A stretch of 64,000 nucleotides of DNA from AC-43 sp963728855. GTDB taxonomy: Bacteria > Actinomycetota > Actinomycetes > Mycobacteriales > Micromonosporaceae. Shown here piece after piece: positions 8,138-16,943 of this stretch. The stretch's first letter is position 1, and every line of letters starts with the position of its first letter. The stretch covers positions 62,001 to 126,000 of the forward strand of contig CAVSLN010000006.1 in assembly GCA_963728855.1 (NCBI GenBank). Reading direction: 5' to 3'. The position numbers were made by a program, and so were the translations under genes. The notes under the pieces were generated by a model. It was not told the origin of the DNA, searched no databases, and was given only the letters and a program-made list of their open reading frames with translations.

Positions 8138-8586
8138 CCACCGTCCACGAGCGGTGGATGCGGCGCGCGTTGCAGGCCGCGGCCGGGTCGGACCCGCGGG
8201 ACGTACCGGTGGGCGCGGTGGTGTACGACGCCGAGGGGCGGGAGTTGGGGTACGGCGCCAACCGGCGGGAGGAGACCGGCGACCCGACCGCGCACGCCGA
8301 GATCGTCGCGTTGCGGGCCGCCGCCGCGAATGTCGGCTCGTGGCGGCTGGCCGGGTGCACGCTGGTGGTGACGCTGGAGCCGTGCACGATGTGCGCCGGG
8401 GCGCTGGTCCTGGCCCGGGTCGAGCGGCTGGTCTTCGGAGCGTGGGAGCCGAAGACGGGCGCGGTCGGTTCGCTCTGGGACGTGGTACGGGACCGCCGGC
8501 TCAACCATCGCCCCGAGGTCTACCCGGGGGTACTGGAGGCCGAGTGCGGGGCGCTTTTGAAGGCGTTCTTCGAGGGGCATCGATAG
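8134..8586 (+). CDS. tadA: tRNA-specific adenosine deaminase
   Basis: A 150-residue zinc-dependent deaminase of the CDA fold that converts A34 of tRNA-Arg(ACG) to inosine. The active-site motifs are intact: HAE (His54, Glu56 as proton shuttle) and PCTMC (Cys84, Cys87) for zinc binding. Start is GTG overlapping the upstream stop codon. Length is normal. Confidence 0.95.
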   Translation: MTTVHERWMRRALQAAAGSDPRDVPVGAVVYDAEGRELGYGANRREETGDPTAHAEIVALRAAAANVGSWRLAGCTLVVTLEPCTMCAGALVLARVERLVFGAWEPKTGAVGSLWDVVRDRRLNHRPEVYPGVLEAECGALLKAFFEGHR

Positions 8587-8634
8587 GCAGGGGTGCGCCA
8601 CGATGACCCCCACCGCCACAGTGCCTGGGCTGGG

Positions 8635-9162
8635 TCACCTGTTTTTGGCGATACGGGAGGCGGTGATCGTACCGTCGCTCGCGGCCGGGCCGGTGACCGT
8701 GACGGTGGACCCGACCGGGAGGTCCGTGACCGAGCCGGGCTGGGTGACCGTGGTGGACCCGTTGGTCCGTACGGTGATCACGTCCCCGTTCGCGGTCGTG
8801 ATGTAGACCGTCGTCCCATCGACGAGCTTCACCGTTCCGGTGGTTGCGTTGCCACCGGCGCCGGTGCCACCACCACCGGCCCGGAAGCCGCTCGGGAGCG
8901 CGGTGGGGAAGGCGCTGGCTGGCGTACCCGTACCCACGTGCCCGAAATGCTTCTCCACCTGCGCACCCGCCACGAACCCACCCACCGCGAGCACCAGCCC
9001 GGCGAGCGCGACGGTCGTCCGGTTGGCCAGCCGGCGCGGCGCCCGCGCGGCCAGCTGCTCGCTCAGGTCGTCGGCGAACGGGTCGTCCGCCAGCGCGGTC
9101 TCCTCGGCCCGCGCGGCCTCCTCCGGGGTCAGGTACTCCGCGTGCCGTCCGGTCACCGTCAT
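8635..9162 (-). CDS. Membrane-anchored protein, last gene of the efflux operon
   Basis: A 175-residue single-pass protein: cytoplasmic N-terminal ~48 residues, one helix at about 50-68 (VALAGLVLAVGGFVAGAQV), a Gly-rich linker, then a small extracytoplasmic beta domain of the DUF5666 type (GTVKLVDGTTVYITTANGDV, VTDLPVGSTVTVTG). Residues such as SVTVTGPAASDGTITASRI fit a short OB-like fold. It starts 9 bases beyond the permease stop and so ends the operon. Its role is unknown; such proteins often accompany MacAB-type exporters. Confidence 0.8.
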   Translation of the reverse strand: MTVTGRHAEYLTPEEAARAEETALADDPFADDLSEQLAARAPRRLANRTTVALAGLVLAVGGFVAGAQVEKHFGHVGTGTPASAFPTALPSGFRAGGGGTGAGGNATTGTVKLVDGTTVYITTANGDVITVRTNGSTTVTQPGSVTDLPVGSTVTVTGPAASDGTITASRIAKNR

Positions 9163-9171
9163 CGTCGACCC

Positions 9172-10386
9172 CTACTCATATCGCAGTGCCTCGATGGGCC
9201 GCAGCGCGGCGGCCCGGCTGGCGGGATAGCTGCCGAAGAACAGGCCGATCGCGACCGAGACGCCGAGCGCCAGCGCGATCGAGCTGGGTACGAGCGCCGG
9301 CTTCACCCCGACGATCGTGAACTGCGCGCCGACCACCGCGGCGACGACGCCGAGCAGCCCGCCGATCAGGCTCAGTACGGTCGCCTCGACCAGGAACTGG
9401 GTGAGCACCGTACGCCTCGGGGCCCCGAGCGCCTTGCGGATGCCGATCTCCCGGGTCCGTTCGGTGACCGTGACCAGCATGATGTTGGTGATCCCGATAC
9501 CGCCGACGAGCAGGCTGATCGCGGCCACGGCGCCGAGCAGCACGGTGAACGTACGGGCGGTGTCCTGCGCGGTGGACAGCAGCTGGGCCGCGCTCTGTAC
9601 CCGGAACGGCCGGCTCGCCGTGTTCGTCACGTGCAGCCGCTGGTCGAGCAGCAGGGTGACCTCGTCCTGGGCGGCCGGTACGGTGTCGGCGCCGGTCGCC
9701 TCGACGAGGATCTGGTTGAGCGGGCCGTACCCGGTGAGCGACTGCTGTACGGCAGTGAGCGGCGCCAGGGCCACGTCGTTCGGGTCGGCGAAGCCCGTAC
9801 CGTCCTTGCTGGCCAGGACGCCGACCACGGTGAACAGGGTGCCGCCGACGGTGACCTGCTGGTTGAGCGGGTCGGCGTCGGCGAACAGGTCCTCGGCGAC
9901 GGTCTGCCCGATCACCAGCACCCGCCGTCCGTCGGTCACGTCCTGGTCGGTGAAGGACGAGCCCCGGGCGACCGAGTAGTTCTCCGGGGCCAGGTAGGTC
10001 GGGTAGGTGCCGACGATCGTGCCGATCGTGTGGCTGGTGCCCGCGTACGTGGCCGCCTGCGAGGTGGTCACGACCGGGGACACGCTCTTCACGTCCGGCG
10101 CGGAGTCCTTGTCCCGCAAGGCGTCCACCAGATCGAGGGTGAGCGAGGTGTTCTTGGTGCTCGTGGTGTTCGTACCGGCCTGCCGGCCGCCGCTGCTGAC
10201 CGTCAGCGTGGTGGTGCCGAGCCGGGCGATCCGCTCCTGTACCGCCCTGGCCGAGCCGTTGCCGACCGCGACCAGCAGGATCACCGCCGCGACGCCGATC
10301 AGCATGCCGAGCACGGTCAGCCCCGAACGCAGCTTGTTCGCGGTCACCCCGCGCAGCGCGAACCGGACCGTTTCGAAGAGCCTCAC
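9172..10386 (-). CDS. MacB-type ABC transporter permease
   Basis: A 404-residue FtsX/MacB-like permease. Helix 1 (about 18-43, LRSGLTVLGMLIGVAAVILLVAVGNG) is followed by a ~220-residue extracytoplasmic MacB domain (ERIARLGTTTLTVSSGG, SVSPVVTTSQAATYAG), then three C-terminal helices with the FtsX signature LLVGGIGITNIMLVTVTERTREIGIRKALGAP. It works with the ATPase encoded just upstream (76-bp gap) and the two adaptor proteins. Substrate unknown; MacAB-like systems export peptides, macrolides or lipoproteins. Confidence 0.93.
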   Translation of the reverse strand: MRLFETVRFALRGVTANKLRSGLTVLGMLIGVAAVILLVAVGNGSARAVQERIARLGTTTLTVSSGGRQAGTNTTSTKNTSLTLDLVDALRDKDSAPDVKSVSPVVTTSQAATYAGTSHTIGTIVGTYPTYLAPENYSVARGSSFTDQDVTDGRRVLVIGQTVAEDLFADADPLNQQVTVGGTLFTVVGVLASKDGTGFADPNDVALAPLTAVQQSLTGYGPLNQILVEATGADTVPAAQDEVTLLLDQRLHVTNTASRPFRVQSAAQLLSTAQDTARTFTVLLGAVAAISLLVGGIGITNIMLVTVTERTREIGIRKALGAPRRTVLTQFLVEATVLSLIGGLLGVVAAVVGAQFTIVGVKPALVPSSIALALGVSVAIGLFFGSYPASRAAALRPIEALRYE

Positions 10387-10462
10387 GCCGCCTCCTCGCG
10401 TCCCGCTCGGAGCCGCCGCTCGCGCAGGCTGCTGAACTCATGGTTCGCTCGCTGACGCTCGC

Positions 10463-11182
10463 TCACGCGTACACCGCCTGCCGTCGGGTGTCTTCCACGA
10501 TCGCTCCGTCGACGAGCCGGATGAGGCGGCTGGCGTGCGCGGCCACGTCGGCCTCGTGAGTGATCAGCACGATCGTGCGGCCGGACCGGTTGAGCCGGTC
10601 GAGTACCGCCAGGACGTCGGTCGACGACTGGGTGTCCAGGTTGCCGGTGGGCTCGTCGGCCAGGACCAGGGCCGGCGCGGTGACCAGCGCCCGGGCGACC
10701 GCGACCCGTTGCTGCTGGCCGCCGGACAGCTGGTTGGGCTCGTGCCGGGCCCGGTCGGCCAGCCCGACCATGGCCAGCGCCGCCGCGGCCCGCCGGCGCC
10801 GCTCGGCCGCCTTCATCCCGGCGTACGCGAGCGGCAGCTCCACGTTCGCCTGCGCGCTGGTACGTGGGATCAGGTTGAACGCCTGGAACACGAAGCCGAT
10901 CCGCCGGTTGCGTACGAGGGCGAGCTGCCTGTCGGTGAGCCGGCTGACGTCCACCCCGTCCAGCAGGTACCGGCCGGAGCTGGGGATGTCCAGGCAGCCC
11001 AGGATGTTCATCAGGGTCGACTTGCCGGAGCCGGACGAGCCCATGATCGCCACATACTCACCGCGCTCGACGGTCAGCGAGATGCCCCGCAGCGCGTGTA
11101 CCGCGGTCTCTCCGGCGCCGTACGTCTTGGCGACGTCGCGGACGTCGAGGACCGGCCGGTCAGCGGGAAGCAGCGCGGTCAT
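10463..11182 (-). CDS. MacB/LolD-type ABC transporter ATP-binding protein
   Basis: A 239-residue ATPase with Walker A GSSGSGKST (48-56), Q-loop FVFQAFNLIP, signature LSGGQQQR (152-159), Walker B ALVLADEP (Asp176, Glu177) and H-loop ITHE. ATG at 11182 overlaps the adaptor stop (ATGA). The open frame continues far upstream on this strand only because the adaptor gene is GC-rich there; the ATPase proper begins MTALLPADRP. It energises the permease at 9172-10386. Confidence 0.95.
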   Translation of the reverse strand: MTALLPADRPVLDVRDVAKTYGAGETAVHALRGISLTVERGEYVAIMGSSGSGKSTLMNILGCLDIPSSGRYLLDGVDVSRLTDRQLALVRNRRIGFVFQAFNLIPRTSAQANVELPLAYAGMKAAERRRRAAAALAMVGLADRARHEPNQLSGGQQQRVAVARALVTAPALVLADEPTGNLDTQSSTDVLAVLDRLNRSGRTIVLITHEADVAAHASRLIRLVDGAIVEDTRRQAVYA

Positions 11183-12516
11183 CCGCCACCGCCACCAGCG
11201 CCACCAGCGCCGCCACCGCCACCAGCGCCGCCACCGCCACCGGCACCGCCACCACCACCGCCGCCACGGAACCCGCCGCCGCCTCCGCCGTTCCCGCCGA
11301 AGAACCCGCCGCCGGGCAAGCCCCCCGGGTTCGTGTTCGTACCCGTCGACGTGCGCGGCACCACCACCCGCTGCCCTTCGGTGAGCCCGGACCTGATCTC
11401 GTCGAACGTGTCGCCCTGCACACCGACCTCGACCACGACCGTCCGGGTCTGGTTCGTGTCCGTGACGACCTGCACGGTGTACCGCCCGCCCGCCGAGCGG
11501 ACCGCGGTCGACGGCAGGCGCACGACGTTGTCCGCCTCGCCGACGGTCACCGTGACCGTAGTCGTCTGGCCCAGCCGGACCGCGTCCGGCAGCGCATCGA
11601 GGCTTGTCAACACCTGGTACGAGTTGACGTTGTTCTGCGTCGTCGCGGTCGGCGAGATGCTGGCCACCTTCCCGGTCTCCCGGGCGCCCGCCAGCGCGCT
11701 CCACACGACCGTGGCGGACTGGCCCGCCTTGAGCCTGGTCGCGTCCGACTCGGCGAAGTTCGCCGACACCTGCAGCTGGCCCAGGTCGGCGAGCTGGATG
11801 AACCCGCTCGAGGAAGCCGGCGAGGTGGAGCCCGAACTCGACGAGCCGCCGCCGGTGCTGGCGCTTCCGGCCCCCGAGCCGGCGCCGGCCCCGGACCCGG
11901 ATCCGCCTGCGGCGCCCGAGGTGCCGGAGGACGAGGTGCCGGAGGACGAGGTGCCGGAGGACGCCGAGGATGATGCGCCCACCGAGCCGTTGACGGCGGT
12001 CACCGTACCGGCCATCGGGGCCTTGAGCACCGTGCCGTCCAGTGCCCGCTGGTCCGCGTCGACGGTCGCCTGGTCCTGGGTGACCTGGGCCTGCGCGGCG
12101 GCGATCGTGGCCGGGTCGGACGGCGCGGCGTTCCGGGCCCGGGTGAGCGCCTGCTGGGCCGAGTTCAGGTTGGCCTTCGCGGTGTTCAGCGAGTCCTGGG
12201 CGGCGGTGGGGTCCACCTTCGCGAGCACCTGGTCCCTGGTCACCGTGTCGCCGACCTTGACATCGATCTCGGTCACCGTACCGGACGTCGCGAAGTCCGC
12301 GTTGGCAGTGCTCGCGCTCTGTACGGTACCGGTCGCCGAGACCGAGGCGACCACGTTGCCGGTGCTCACCGTGGCGTACCGCTGGGCCGTCGGCGAGGTC
12401 GACGTGGTGTCCTCGACGGTCACCGTCCGGTACGCCCACAAGGCGCCGACCAGCGCGAGCACGCCGAGTCCGGCGTTGACGAACAGGGTCGGTCGTCGCC
12501 ACACACGCAACGTCAC
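11179..12516 (-). CDS. Periplasmic-adaptor (HlyD/MacA-like) protein 2
   Basis: A 445-residue membrane-fusion-type protein with an N-terminal anchor (about 9-29), barrel-sandwich halves (FATSGTVTEIDVKVGDTVTR and LKAPMAGTVTAVNGSVG), a coiled-coil region (AQDSLNTAKANLNSAQQAL), a low-complexity Ser/Gly insert (about 185-235), the beta-barrel domain, and a run of about 50 mostly Gly residues at the C-terminus. In Gram-positives such adaptors bridge the exporter and the cell envelope. Start and stop overlap neighbouring genes by ATGA, so it is tightly coupled with the response regulator upstream and the ATPase downstream. Confidence 0.9.
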   Translation of the reverse strand: MTLRVWRRPTLFVNAGLGVLALVGALWAYRTVTVEDTTSTSPTAQRYATVSTGNVVASVSATGTVQSASTANADFATSGTVTEIDVKVGDTVTRDQVLAKVDPTAAQDSLNTAKANLNSAQQALTRARNAAPSDPATIAAAQAQVTQDQATVDADQRALDGTVLKAPMAGTVTAVNGSVGASSSASSGTSSSGTSSSGTSGAAGGSGSGAGAGSGAGSASTGGGSSSSGSTSPASSSGFIQLADLGQLQVSANFAESDATRLKAGQSATVVWSALAGARETGKVASISPTATTQNNVNSYQVLTSLDALPDAVRLGQTTTVTVTVGEADNVVRLPSTAVRSAGGRYTVQVVTDTNQTRTVVVEVGVQGDTFDEIRSGLTEGQRVVVPRTSTGTNTNPGGLPGGGFFGGNGGGGGGFRGGGGGGGAGGGGGAGGGGGAGGAGGGGG

Positions 12517-13199
12517 TCAGCTCCCTTTGGCATCCGCAGCGAATATCCGACGCCCCGTACGGTGTGGATGAGCGGCGGGCCCCACTGGTCGATCTTGCGA
12601 CGGAGGTAGTACACGTACGACTCGACGATCCGTACGTCGCCGCCGAAGTCGTACGCCCACACGCGGTCCAGGATCTGCGCCTTGCTGACCACCCGGCCGG
12701 CGTTGGTGAGCAGGTACCGCAGCAGGTTGAACTCGGTCGGCGACAGTTCGACCAGGCGACCGGCCCGGCGTACCTCGTGCGCGTCCTCGTCCAGCTCCAG
12801 GTCGGCGTAGCGCAGCAGGCCGTGCTCCGGTGGGGCGCCGGCGGCGCGCGCGGTGCGCCGCAGTCCGGCCCGTACCCGGGCCACGACGGTCTCCAGGCTG
12901 AACGGCTTCATCACGTAGTCGTCCCCGCCGGCGGTCAGCCCGGCCACCGACTCCTGCGCGGTGAGGTACAGCACGGGCGTGCCCGGATGCGCCTCGCGCA
13001 GCCGCCGGGCGACCTCCCGCCCGGGCAGGTCGGGCAGCGTCAGGTCGAGCACGACCAGGTCGGGGTCGAGCTCGTCGGCCCGGCACAGCGCCTGCTCGCC
13101 GCTGGTCGCGGTGGCCACCTCGTACCCGACGAGCCGCAGGGTCGCCGACAGCAGCGCCGCGATGTGCGGCTCGTCATCCACGACCAACACGGTGCTCAT
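12513..13199 (-). CDS. OmpR-family response regulator (no kinase adjacent)
   Basis: A 228-residue two-component regulator. The receiver domain has acidic pocket Asp8/Asp9, phospho-acceptor Asp52 (VVLDLTLPD), Thr80 and Lys98 (MKPF); the C-terminal winged helix (about 130-225) has LSPTEFNLLRYLLTNAG, VVSKAQILDRVW and ESYVYYLRRKID. It lies between two adaptor genes with 4-bp overlaps at both ends, so it is co-translated with the exporter. No histidine kinase gene is present within 10 kb on either side; its cognate kinase is elsewhere or absent. Confidence 0.95.
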   Translation of the reverse strand: MSTVLVVDDEPHIAALLSATLRLVGYEVATATSGEQALCRADELDPDLVVLDLTLPDLPGREVARRLREAHPGTPVLYLTAQESVAGLTAGGDDYVMKPFSLETVVARVRAGLRRTARAAGAPPEHGLLRYADLELDEDAHEVRRAGRLVELSPTEFNLLRYLLTNAGRVVSKAQILDRVWAYDFGGDVRIVESYVYYLRRKIDQWGPPLIHTVRGVGYSLRMPKGAE

Positions 13200-14386
13200 A
13201 GGACGACCACGTCACCCTGGCTCAGGCCGGACCTGATCTCGGTGTAGCGGTCGCCGCGCAGGCCGATGGTCACCGTCCGCGGGCGGTCCCGGCCGCCCGA
13301 CCGGATGGTCACCATCGCGCCGCTGCCATTCACGTCGGTCACTGCCGAAGAGGGGACGTAGAGCACGTCGGTGGCCTGGGCCGTGGTCACCGCGACGCTC
13401 GCGCTCTGCCCGAGGAGCAGATCCGCCGGTACGGAGTCGAAGGCCACCAGCACGCCGTAGCGCACCAGCCGTCCCGAGGTGGTACCGGCCGGGGAGATCT
13501 GCGCGACCTTCCCGGTGTACGGCTGCGGGTGGTTCGGGACCGTGATCGTGGCCGCCTGCCCGACTGCGAGGCGCGCCACGTCCGCCTCGGAGAACTGCGC
13601 CTTGACCTCGGTGTCCTGTACGTCACCGAGCACGATGAAGCCGGTGCCGCCCGGCCTTTCCTGGCTGCCGACCGTACCGCCGACCGAGATCACCTTACCG
13701 ACGACCGGGGCGACGATGACCGTACCGGCGAGCCGTTGCTGGGCCTGGAGCAGCGCGAGCCGGGCGTTGTTGAGCTGCTGCTCGGCGTTGGCGACGGGGT
13801 CGCCGGTGGCGCCTCGGCCGCCCGTACCCCCGTTGGAACAGGTCGCCGCGCGGCTCGGACGGGCCGAGGTCGCGTCCGGGGTCGGCCGGCCGGCCCGGGT
13901 CGCGGACGGCGTCGCGGACGGTGACGGGCTAGCGGGCGGCGAGGGTCTCGCGGGTGGCGACGGGCTCAGGCCGGTCAGCGCGGCCGGCGCGACCACGGCG
14001 CAGGCGGTCGTGCCGGCCGGCGCCTGGGCCTTGTCCAGGTTGCTCTGCGCCGCGGTGACCTGCTGCTGCGCCGCGTCCACCGCCTCCTGGGCGTCGGAGC
14101 CGTCGATCCGCGCGAGCACCTGCCCGGCGACGACCGCGTCGCCCACCTTGACGTCCAGCTCAGTGACCACCGCGCTGGTGCTGAAGCTGAGCCCGCGCGT
14201 CGACACCACGCTCACGGTGCCCGCCGCCGACGCGCTGACCGTCACGGTGCCCCGGCTGGCGGTCGCCGTCGTCGTGGCCGCCGTCCCCGGTGCGTGCCCG
14301 CGGGTCAGTGCGTACGCGGTCGTCGCGGTCGCGGCCAGGACGACCGCCGTGGCCACCACCAGCGTCGGCCCGCGCCCGATTGCCAT
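13196..14386 (-). CDS. Periplasmic-adaptor (HlyD/MacA-like) protein 1
   Basis: First gene of the exporter operon, a 396-residue membrane-fusion-type protein: anchor helix (about 6-28), lipoyl halves (FSTSAVVTELDVKVGDAVVA and TVIVAPVVGKVISVGGTVG), short coiled coils (EAVDAAQQQVTAAQSNLDKA, EQQLNNARLALLQAQQRL), a Pro/Ser-rich insert of about 60 residues, and a C-terminal barrel ending RSGLSQGDVVVL. ATG 14386 (MAIGRGP) places the anchor near the N-terminus; a GTG at 14431 in the same frame is the alternative and neither has a strong ribosome binding site. It ends overlapping the response regulator by ATGA. Confidence 0.88.
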   Translation of the reverse strand: MAIGRGPTLVVATAVVLAATATTAYALTRGHAPGTAATTTATASRGTVTVSASAAGTVSVVSTRGLSFSTSAVVTELDVKVGDAVVAGQVLARIDGSDAQEAVDAAQQQVTAAQSNLDKAQAPAGTTACAVVAPAALTGLSPSPPARPSPPASPSPSATPSATRAGRPTPDATSARPSRAATCSNGGTGGRGATGDPVANAEQQLNNARLALLQAQQRLAGTVIVAPVVGKVISVGGTVGSQERPGGTGFIVLGDVQDTEVKAQFSEADVARLAVGQAATITVPNHPQPYTGKVAQISPAGTTSGRLVRYGVLVAFDSVPADLLLGQSASVAVTTAQATDVLYVPSSAVTDVNGSGAMVTIRSGGRDRPRTVTIGLRGDRYTEIRSGLSQGDVVVL

Positions 14387-14605
14387 GGTGCGGAGTCTTG
14401 CGGTCCGGGCTCCTGATTGCCTCGGTGCCACCTCGGAACTCGCTCAGACCGTGCGCTCGCTCGACCGTGCGCTTGCTCAGAACGGGCGACGGTCCGACCT
14501 CGGACGCGACTGCGAGCTGATGACTCCGAGCTGATTCGGAGGTGGGTGTGACGGTGCGTCGAGCCTGGCCCGGTTAGCTGCCCGGCGTGAGGCTTCGGGT
14601 ACAGG

Positions 14606-15169
14606 TTGGCGCGGCCGCTCTCAGGCTGGCCGCTCTCAGGGGGGCTGGCCGCTCTCGGGCTGGCCATGGTCGGGCTGGTCGCCGGGTGCGGCGGAACGGA
14701 CGGCGGCGGCCCGGCACCGGCCGGGTCCGGTGCACCGGGCGGCTTGCAGGCGTACGCGGAATGCCTACGGCAGCACGGCGTTCCGATCACCGTACCGTCC
14801 GGGCGGCCCTCCGGGTTCCGGCCGTCGGACCGCCCGTCCGGGGTACGCCCGTCCGGCCCACGCGCGTCCCGTGGTCCGGGCGGCGGCGGGTTCCCTGGAT
14901 TCGGTGGGGAGCCGCCGTCCGGGGTCGACCAGGCCACCTGGGACGCGGCCCAGCAGGCGTGCGCCTCGGTGCGGCCCAGCTTCGGGGGCGGCGGCCGGAA
15001 CAACGGCGCGTTCACCGCGTACCGCAACTGCCTGAGCGACCACGGCGTGACCGCCTCCGCCGCTCCCGACGCGCTGAACACGGCGGACCCGAAGGTGGCC
15101 GCGGCGCTCGCCGCCTGCGCGCCGCTGCGCCCCTCCGGCCGGCCCTCGCCGGCGCCGTCGGCGTCCTGA
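14606..15169 (+). CDS. Predicted lipoprotein with duplicated AYxxCLxxHGV motif
   Basis: A 187-residue exported protein, divergent from the efflux operon. The signal segment GGLAALGLAMVGLVAGC ends in a lipobox (LVAGC). The mature part contains two copies of a short motif, LQAYAECLRQHGVPI (about 47-61) and FTAYRNCLSDHGVTA (about 133-147), each followed by a downstream Cys-containing helix (QQACASV, LAACAPL), separated by a Pro/Gly/Ser-rich linker. The paired Cys suggest disulfides. Start TTG 14606 is uncertain. Such proteins are often found beside MacAB-type operons, so a role with the exporter is plausible but unproven. Confidence 0.75.
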   Translation: MARPLSGWPLSGGLAALGLAMVGLVAGCGGTDGGGPAPAGSGAPGGLQAYAECLRQHGVPITVPSGRPSGFRPSDRPSGVRPSGPRASRGPGGGGFPGFGGEPPSGVDQATWDAAQQACASVRPSFGGGGRNNGAFTAYRNCLSDHGVTASAAPDALNTADPKVAAALAACAPLRPSGRPSPAPSAS

Positions 15170-15171
15170 CC

Positions 15172-15855
15172 CTACGGCGTCCACACCGCCTGGTCGTGGG
15201 CGAACAGCACGCGACGCGGGTCCAGCTCCGCGATCCGGTCCAACCACGAGGGGTACGGGGGACGGGGCGGCCCCAGTCCCTCCCCGCTCGCCCGCCGGGC
15301 CAGGACGTCGGACGCGTACCCCGACGCGAAGTCGTGCGCCTGCCCGGCGAGGACGACGGTACCGTCGGGCTGCCGTACCGCGAGCGACTGGTGCCCGGCC
15401 GTGTGCCCCGGCGTCGGGATCACCCGGACGCCGGGCCAGATCTCGGCCTCGCCGTCCAGTTCCCGGTAGCTCGCGCCGGGAAAGTCGACCAGCGCCGGGA
15501 CGGTGTACCCCTCGGCAAGGGCGGCCGCCAACTCGGTCGTCTGGACGAGGATCGGCTGGCCGGCCAGCAGCGCGTTGCCGCCGCAGTGGTCGAAGTGCAG
15601 ATGGCAGTTGACGACCAGGTCGATGTCGTCCAGCCGGGTACCGGCGCCGGCCAGCGCCTCGGGCAGCGGCCGGCGCCGGGGACGGTAGTGCGCCTCGGTC
15701 TCCGGGTCGGCGTACCCGAGCCCGGTGTCGAAGAGGATCGTGCCCTCGTCGCGCCGGACCAGATAGCCGAGCACCGGCTCGACCCGCGGCTCGGTACCCC
15801 CGACCTCGCTCGCCGGCCGGACGAAGTACCCAAGGTCGAGCCGCCGTACCGTCAC
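15172..15855 (-). CDS. Metallo-beta-lactamase fold hydrolase (AHL-lactonase-like)
   Basis: A 227-residue metallohydrolase. The metal-binding motif HLHFDHCGG (His85, His87, Asp89, His90), the TPGHTAGHQSL histidine, the VLAGQAHDF aspartate and the C-terminal FAHDQ histidine complete the two-metal site. Layout resembles N-acyl-homoserine lactonases/quorum-quenching hydrolases, but the substrate cannot be read from sequence. Its start is 13 bases beyond the deoD stop on the same strand, so the two may be co-transcribed. Confidence 0.88.
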   Translation of the reverse strand: MTVRRLDLGYFVRPASEVGGTEPRVEPVLGYLVRRDEGTILFDTGLGYADPETEAHYRPRRRPLPEALAGAGTRLDDIDLVVNCHLHFDHCGGNALLAGQPILVQTTELAAALAEGYTVPALVDFPGASYRELDGEAEIWPGVRVIPTPGHTAGHQSLAVRQPDGTVVLAGQAHDFASGYASDVLARRASGEGLGPPRPPYPSWLDRIAELDPRRVLFAHDQAVWTP

Positions 15856-15867
15856 GTGCCCCTCCGG

Positions 15868-16578
15868 CTACTCGGCGACGGCAGCAGCCAGGGCGATCTC
15901 GACCATCTGGGCGAAGGTCTGCTGGCGTTCCTCGGCCGTCGTGTGCTCACGGGTCACGAGATGATCGCTGACGGTCAGGACGGTGAGCGCGCGGGCCCGG
16001 AACCGGGCGGCCAGCGTGTACAGCGCGGCCGACTCCATCTCCACGGCCAGCACCCCGTACCGCGCGAGCCGCTCGTAGAGGTCCGGCCGGTCGGAGTAGA
16101 ACGCGTCCGCGGCGAAGACCTGCCCGACGTGCAGCGGGATCCCGCGCCCGGCCGCGATGTCCACGGCGGTACGCAGCAGCCCGAAGTCGGCCACCGGCGC
16201 GAAGTCCACCAACCCGTCGAAGCGCACCCGGTTCATCGCCGAGTCGGTGCTCGACCCGTTGGCCGCGATCACGTCCCGCAGCGCGATCTCCTCGGTGATC
16301 GCCCCGCAGGTACCGACCCGGATCAACGTCCGGGCGCCGTACCCGTCGAGCAGCTCATGGTAGTAGATCGACGCGGACGGCATGCCCATCCCCGATCCCT
16401 GTACGGACACCGGCACCCCCTCGTACCGCCCGGTGAACCCGTACATGTTCCGTACGGTCGAGTAGCGCTTCGCCTCGTCGAGGTACGTGTCCGCGATCCA
16501 CTCCGCCCGTAGCGGGTCGCCGGGGAGCAGGACACGGGGTGCGATCTCGCCCGGCTGGGCGCCGATGTGGATGCTCAT
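15868..16578 (-). CDS. deoD: Purine nucleoside phosphorylase, DeoD type
   Basis: A 236-residue phosphorylase that cleaves purine (deoxy)nucleosides with phosphate. The family motifs are MSIHIGAQPGEIAPRVLLPGDPLRA at the N-terminus (phosphate loop), GSGMGMPSASIYYHEL, IRVGTCGAI, and VEMESAALY with SDHL near the C-terminus (catalytic Asp). ATG 16578 is chosen over 16584 because AGGA lies 8 bases upstream of it. Normal length for the hexameric class. Confidence 0.94.
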   Translation of the reverse strand: MSIHIGAQPGEIAPRVLLPGDPLRAEWIADTYLDEAKRYSTVRNMYGFTGRYEGVPVSVQGSGMGMPSASIYYHELLDGYGARTLIRVGTCGAITEEIALRDVIAANGSSTDSAMNRVRFDGLVDFAPVADFGLLRTAVDIAAGRGIPLHVGQVFAADAFYSDRPDLYERLARYGVLAVEMESAALYTLAARFRARALTVLTVSDHLVTREHTTAEERQQTFAQMVEIALAAAVAE

Positions 16579-16653
16579 GACCATGATCCTGCCAAAGCCC
16601 GGCCGCCCCTACTGCCGCGACACCGGTACGGCCGGTCCGGTACCCTTCACGGC

Positions 16654-16740
16654 GGTGGCGTGTCCGAGTGGCCTAAGGAGCACGCCTCGAAAGCGTGTGA
16701 GGGTTTACGCCCTCCCGGGGTTCGAATCCCCGCGCCACCG
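16654..16740 (+). tRNA. tRNA-Ser (CGA)
   Basis: An 87-base class II tRNA. Acceptor strands GGTGGCG (16654-16660) and CGCCACC (16733-16739) pair, discriminator G at 16740, CCA not encoded. Anticodon arm CACGC-CTCGAAA-GCGTG gives anticodon CGA at 16688-16690; long variable arm GAGGG-TTTAC-CCTC; T-arm GGGGTTCGAATCCCC. Confidence 0.97.
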
Positions 16741-16757
16741 CTTCTGAGCAGCCTAAA

Positions 16758-16791
16758 CGCTGGGCCGGCCCGTACCCGGACCGGCCCAGCG
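16758..16791 (+). terminator. Terminator after tRNA-Ser(CGA)
   Basis: Inverted repeat CGCTGGGCCGG ... CCGGCCCAGCG (11-bp stem, 12-base loop) lies 18 bases beyond the tRNA. No U-tract is present. Confidence 0.7.
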
Positions 16792-16943
16792 TGTCGCTGG
16801 TCCCGGCCAGTCCCGGATACCCGCCACGTTATTTGAACGAGATCGATCTCGGAACCGTAAAGATGCCGGCAGCCGACATCCAGCGGGAGTAGCACAGGGA
16901 CCGACGTCGCGGCTGGCCACCCGAGCGAACCAGAGGAGCGTCT

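Noticed and set aside
8593..10455. 620-codon forward frame opposite the permease
   Set aside because: Antisense of a well-supported permease, with biased composition.
10463..12502. 679-residue fusion of an adaptor-like region to the ABC ATPase
   Set aside because: The upstream part is an out-of-frame reading of the adaptor gene; the ATPase has its own ATG in an ATGA overlap.
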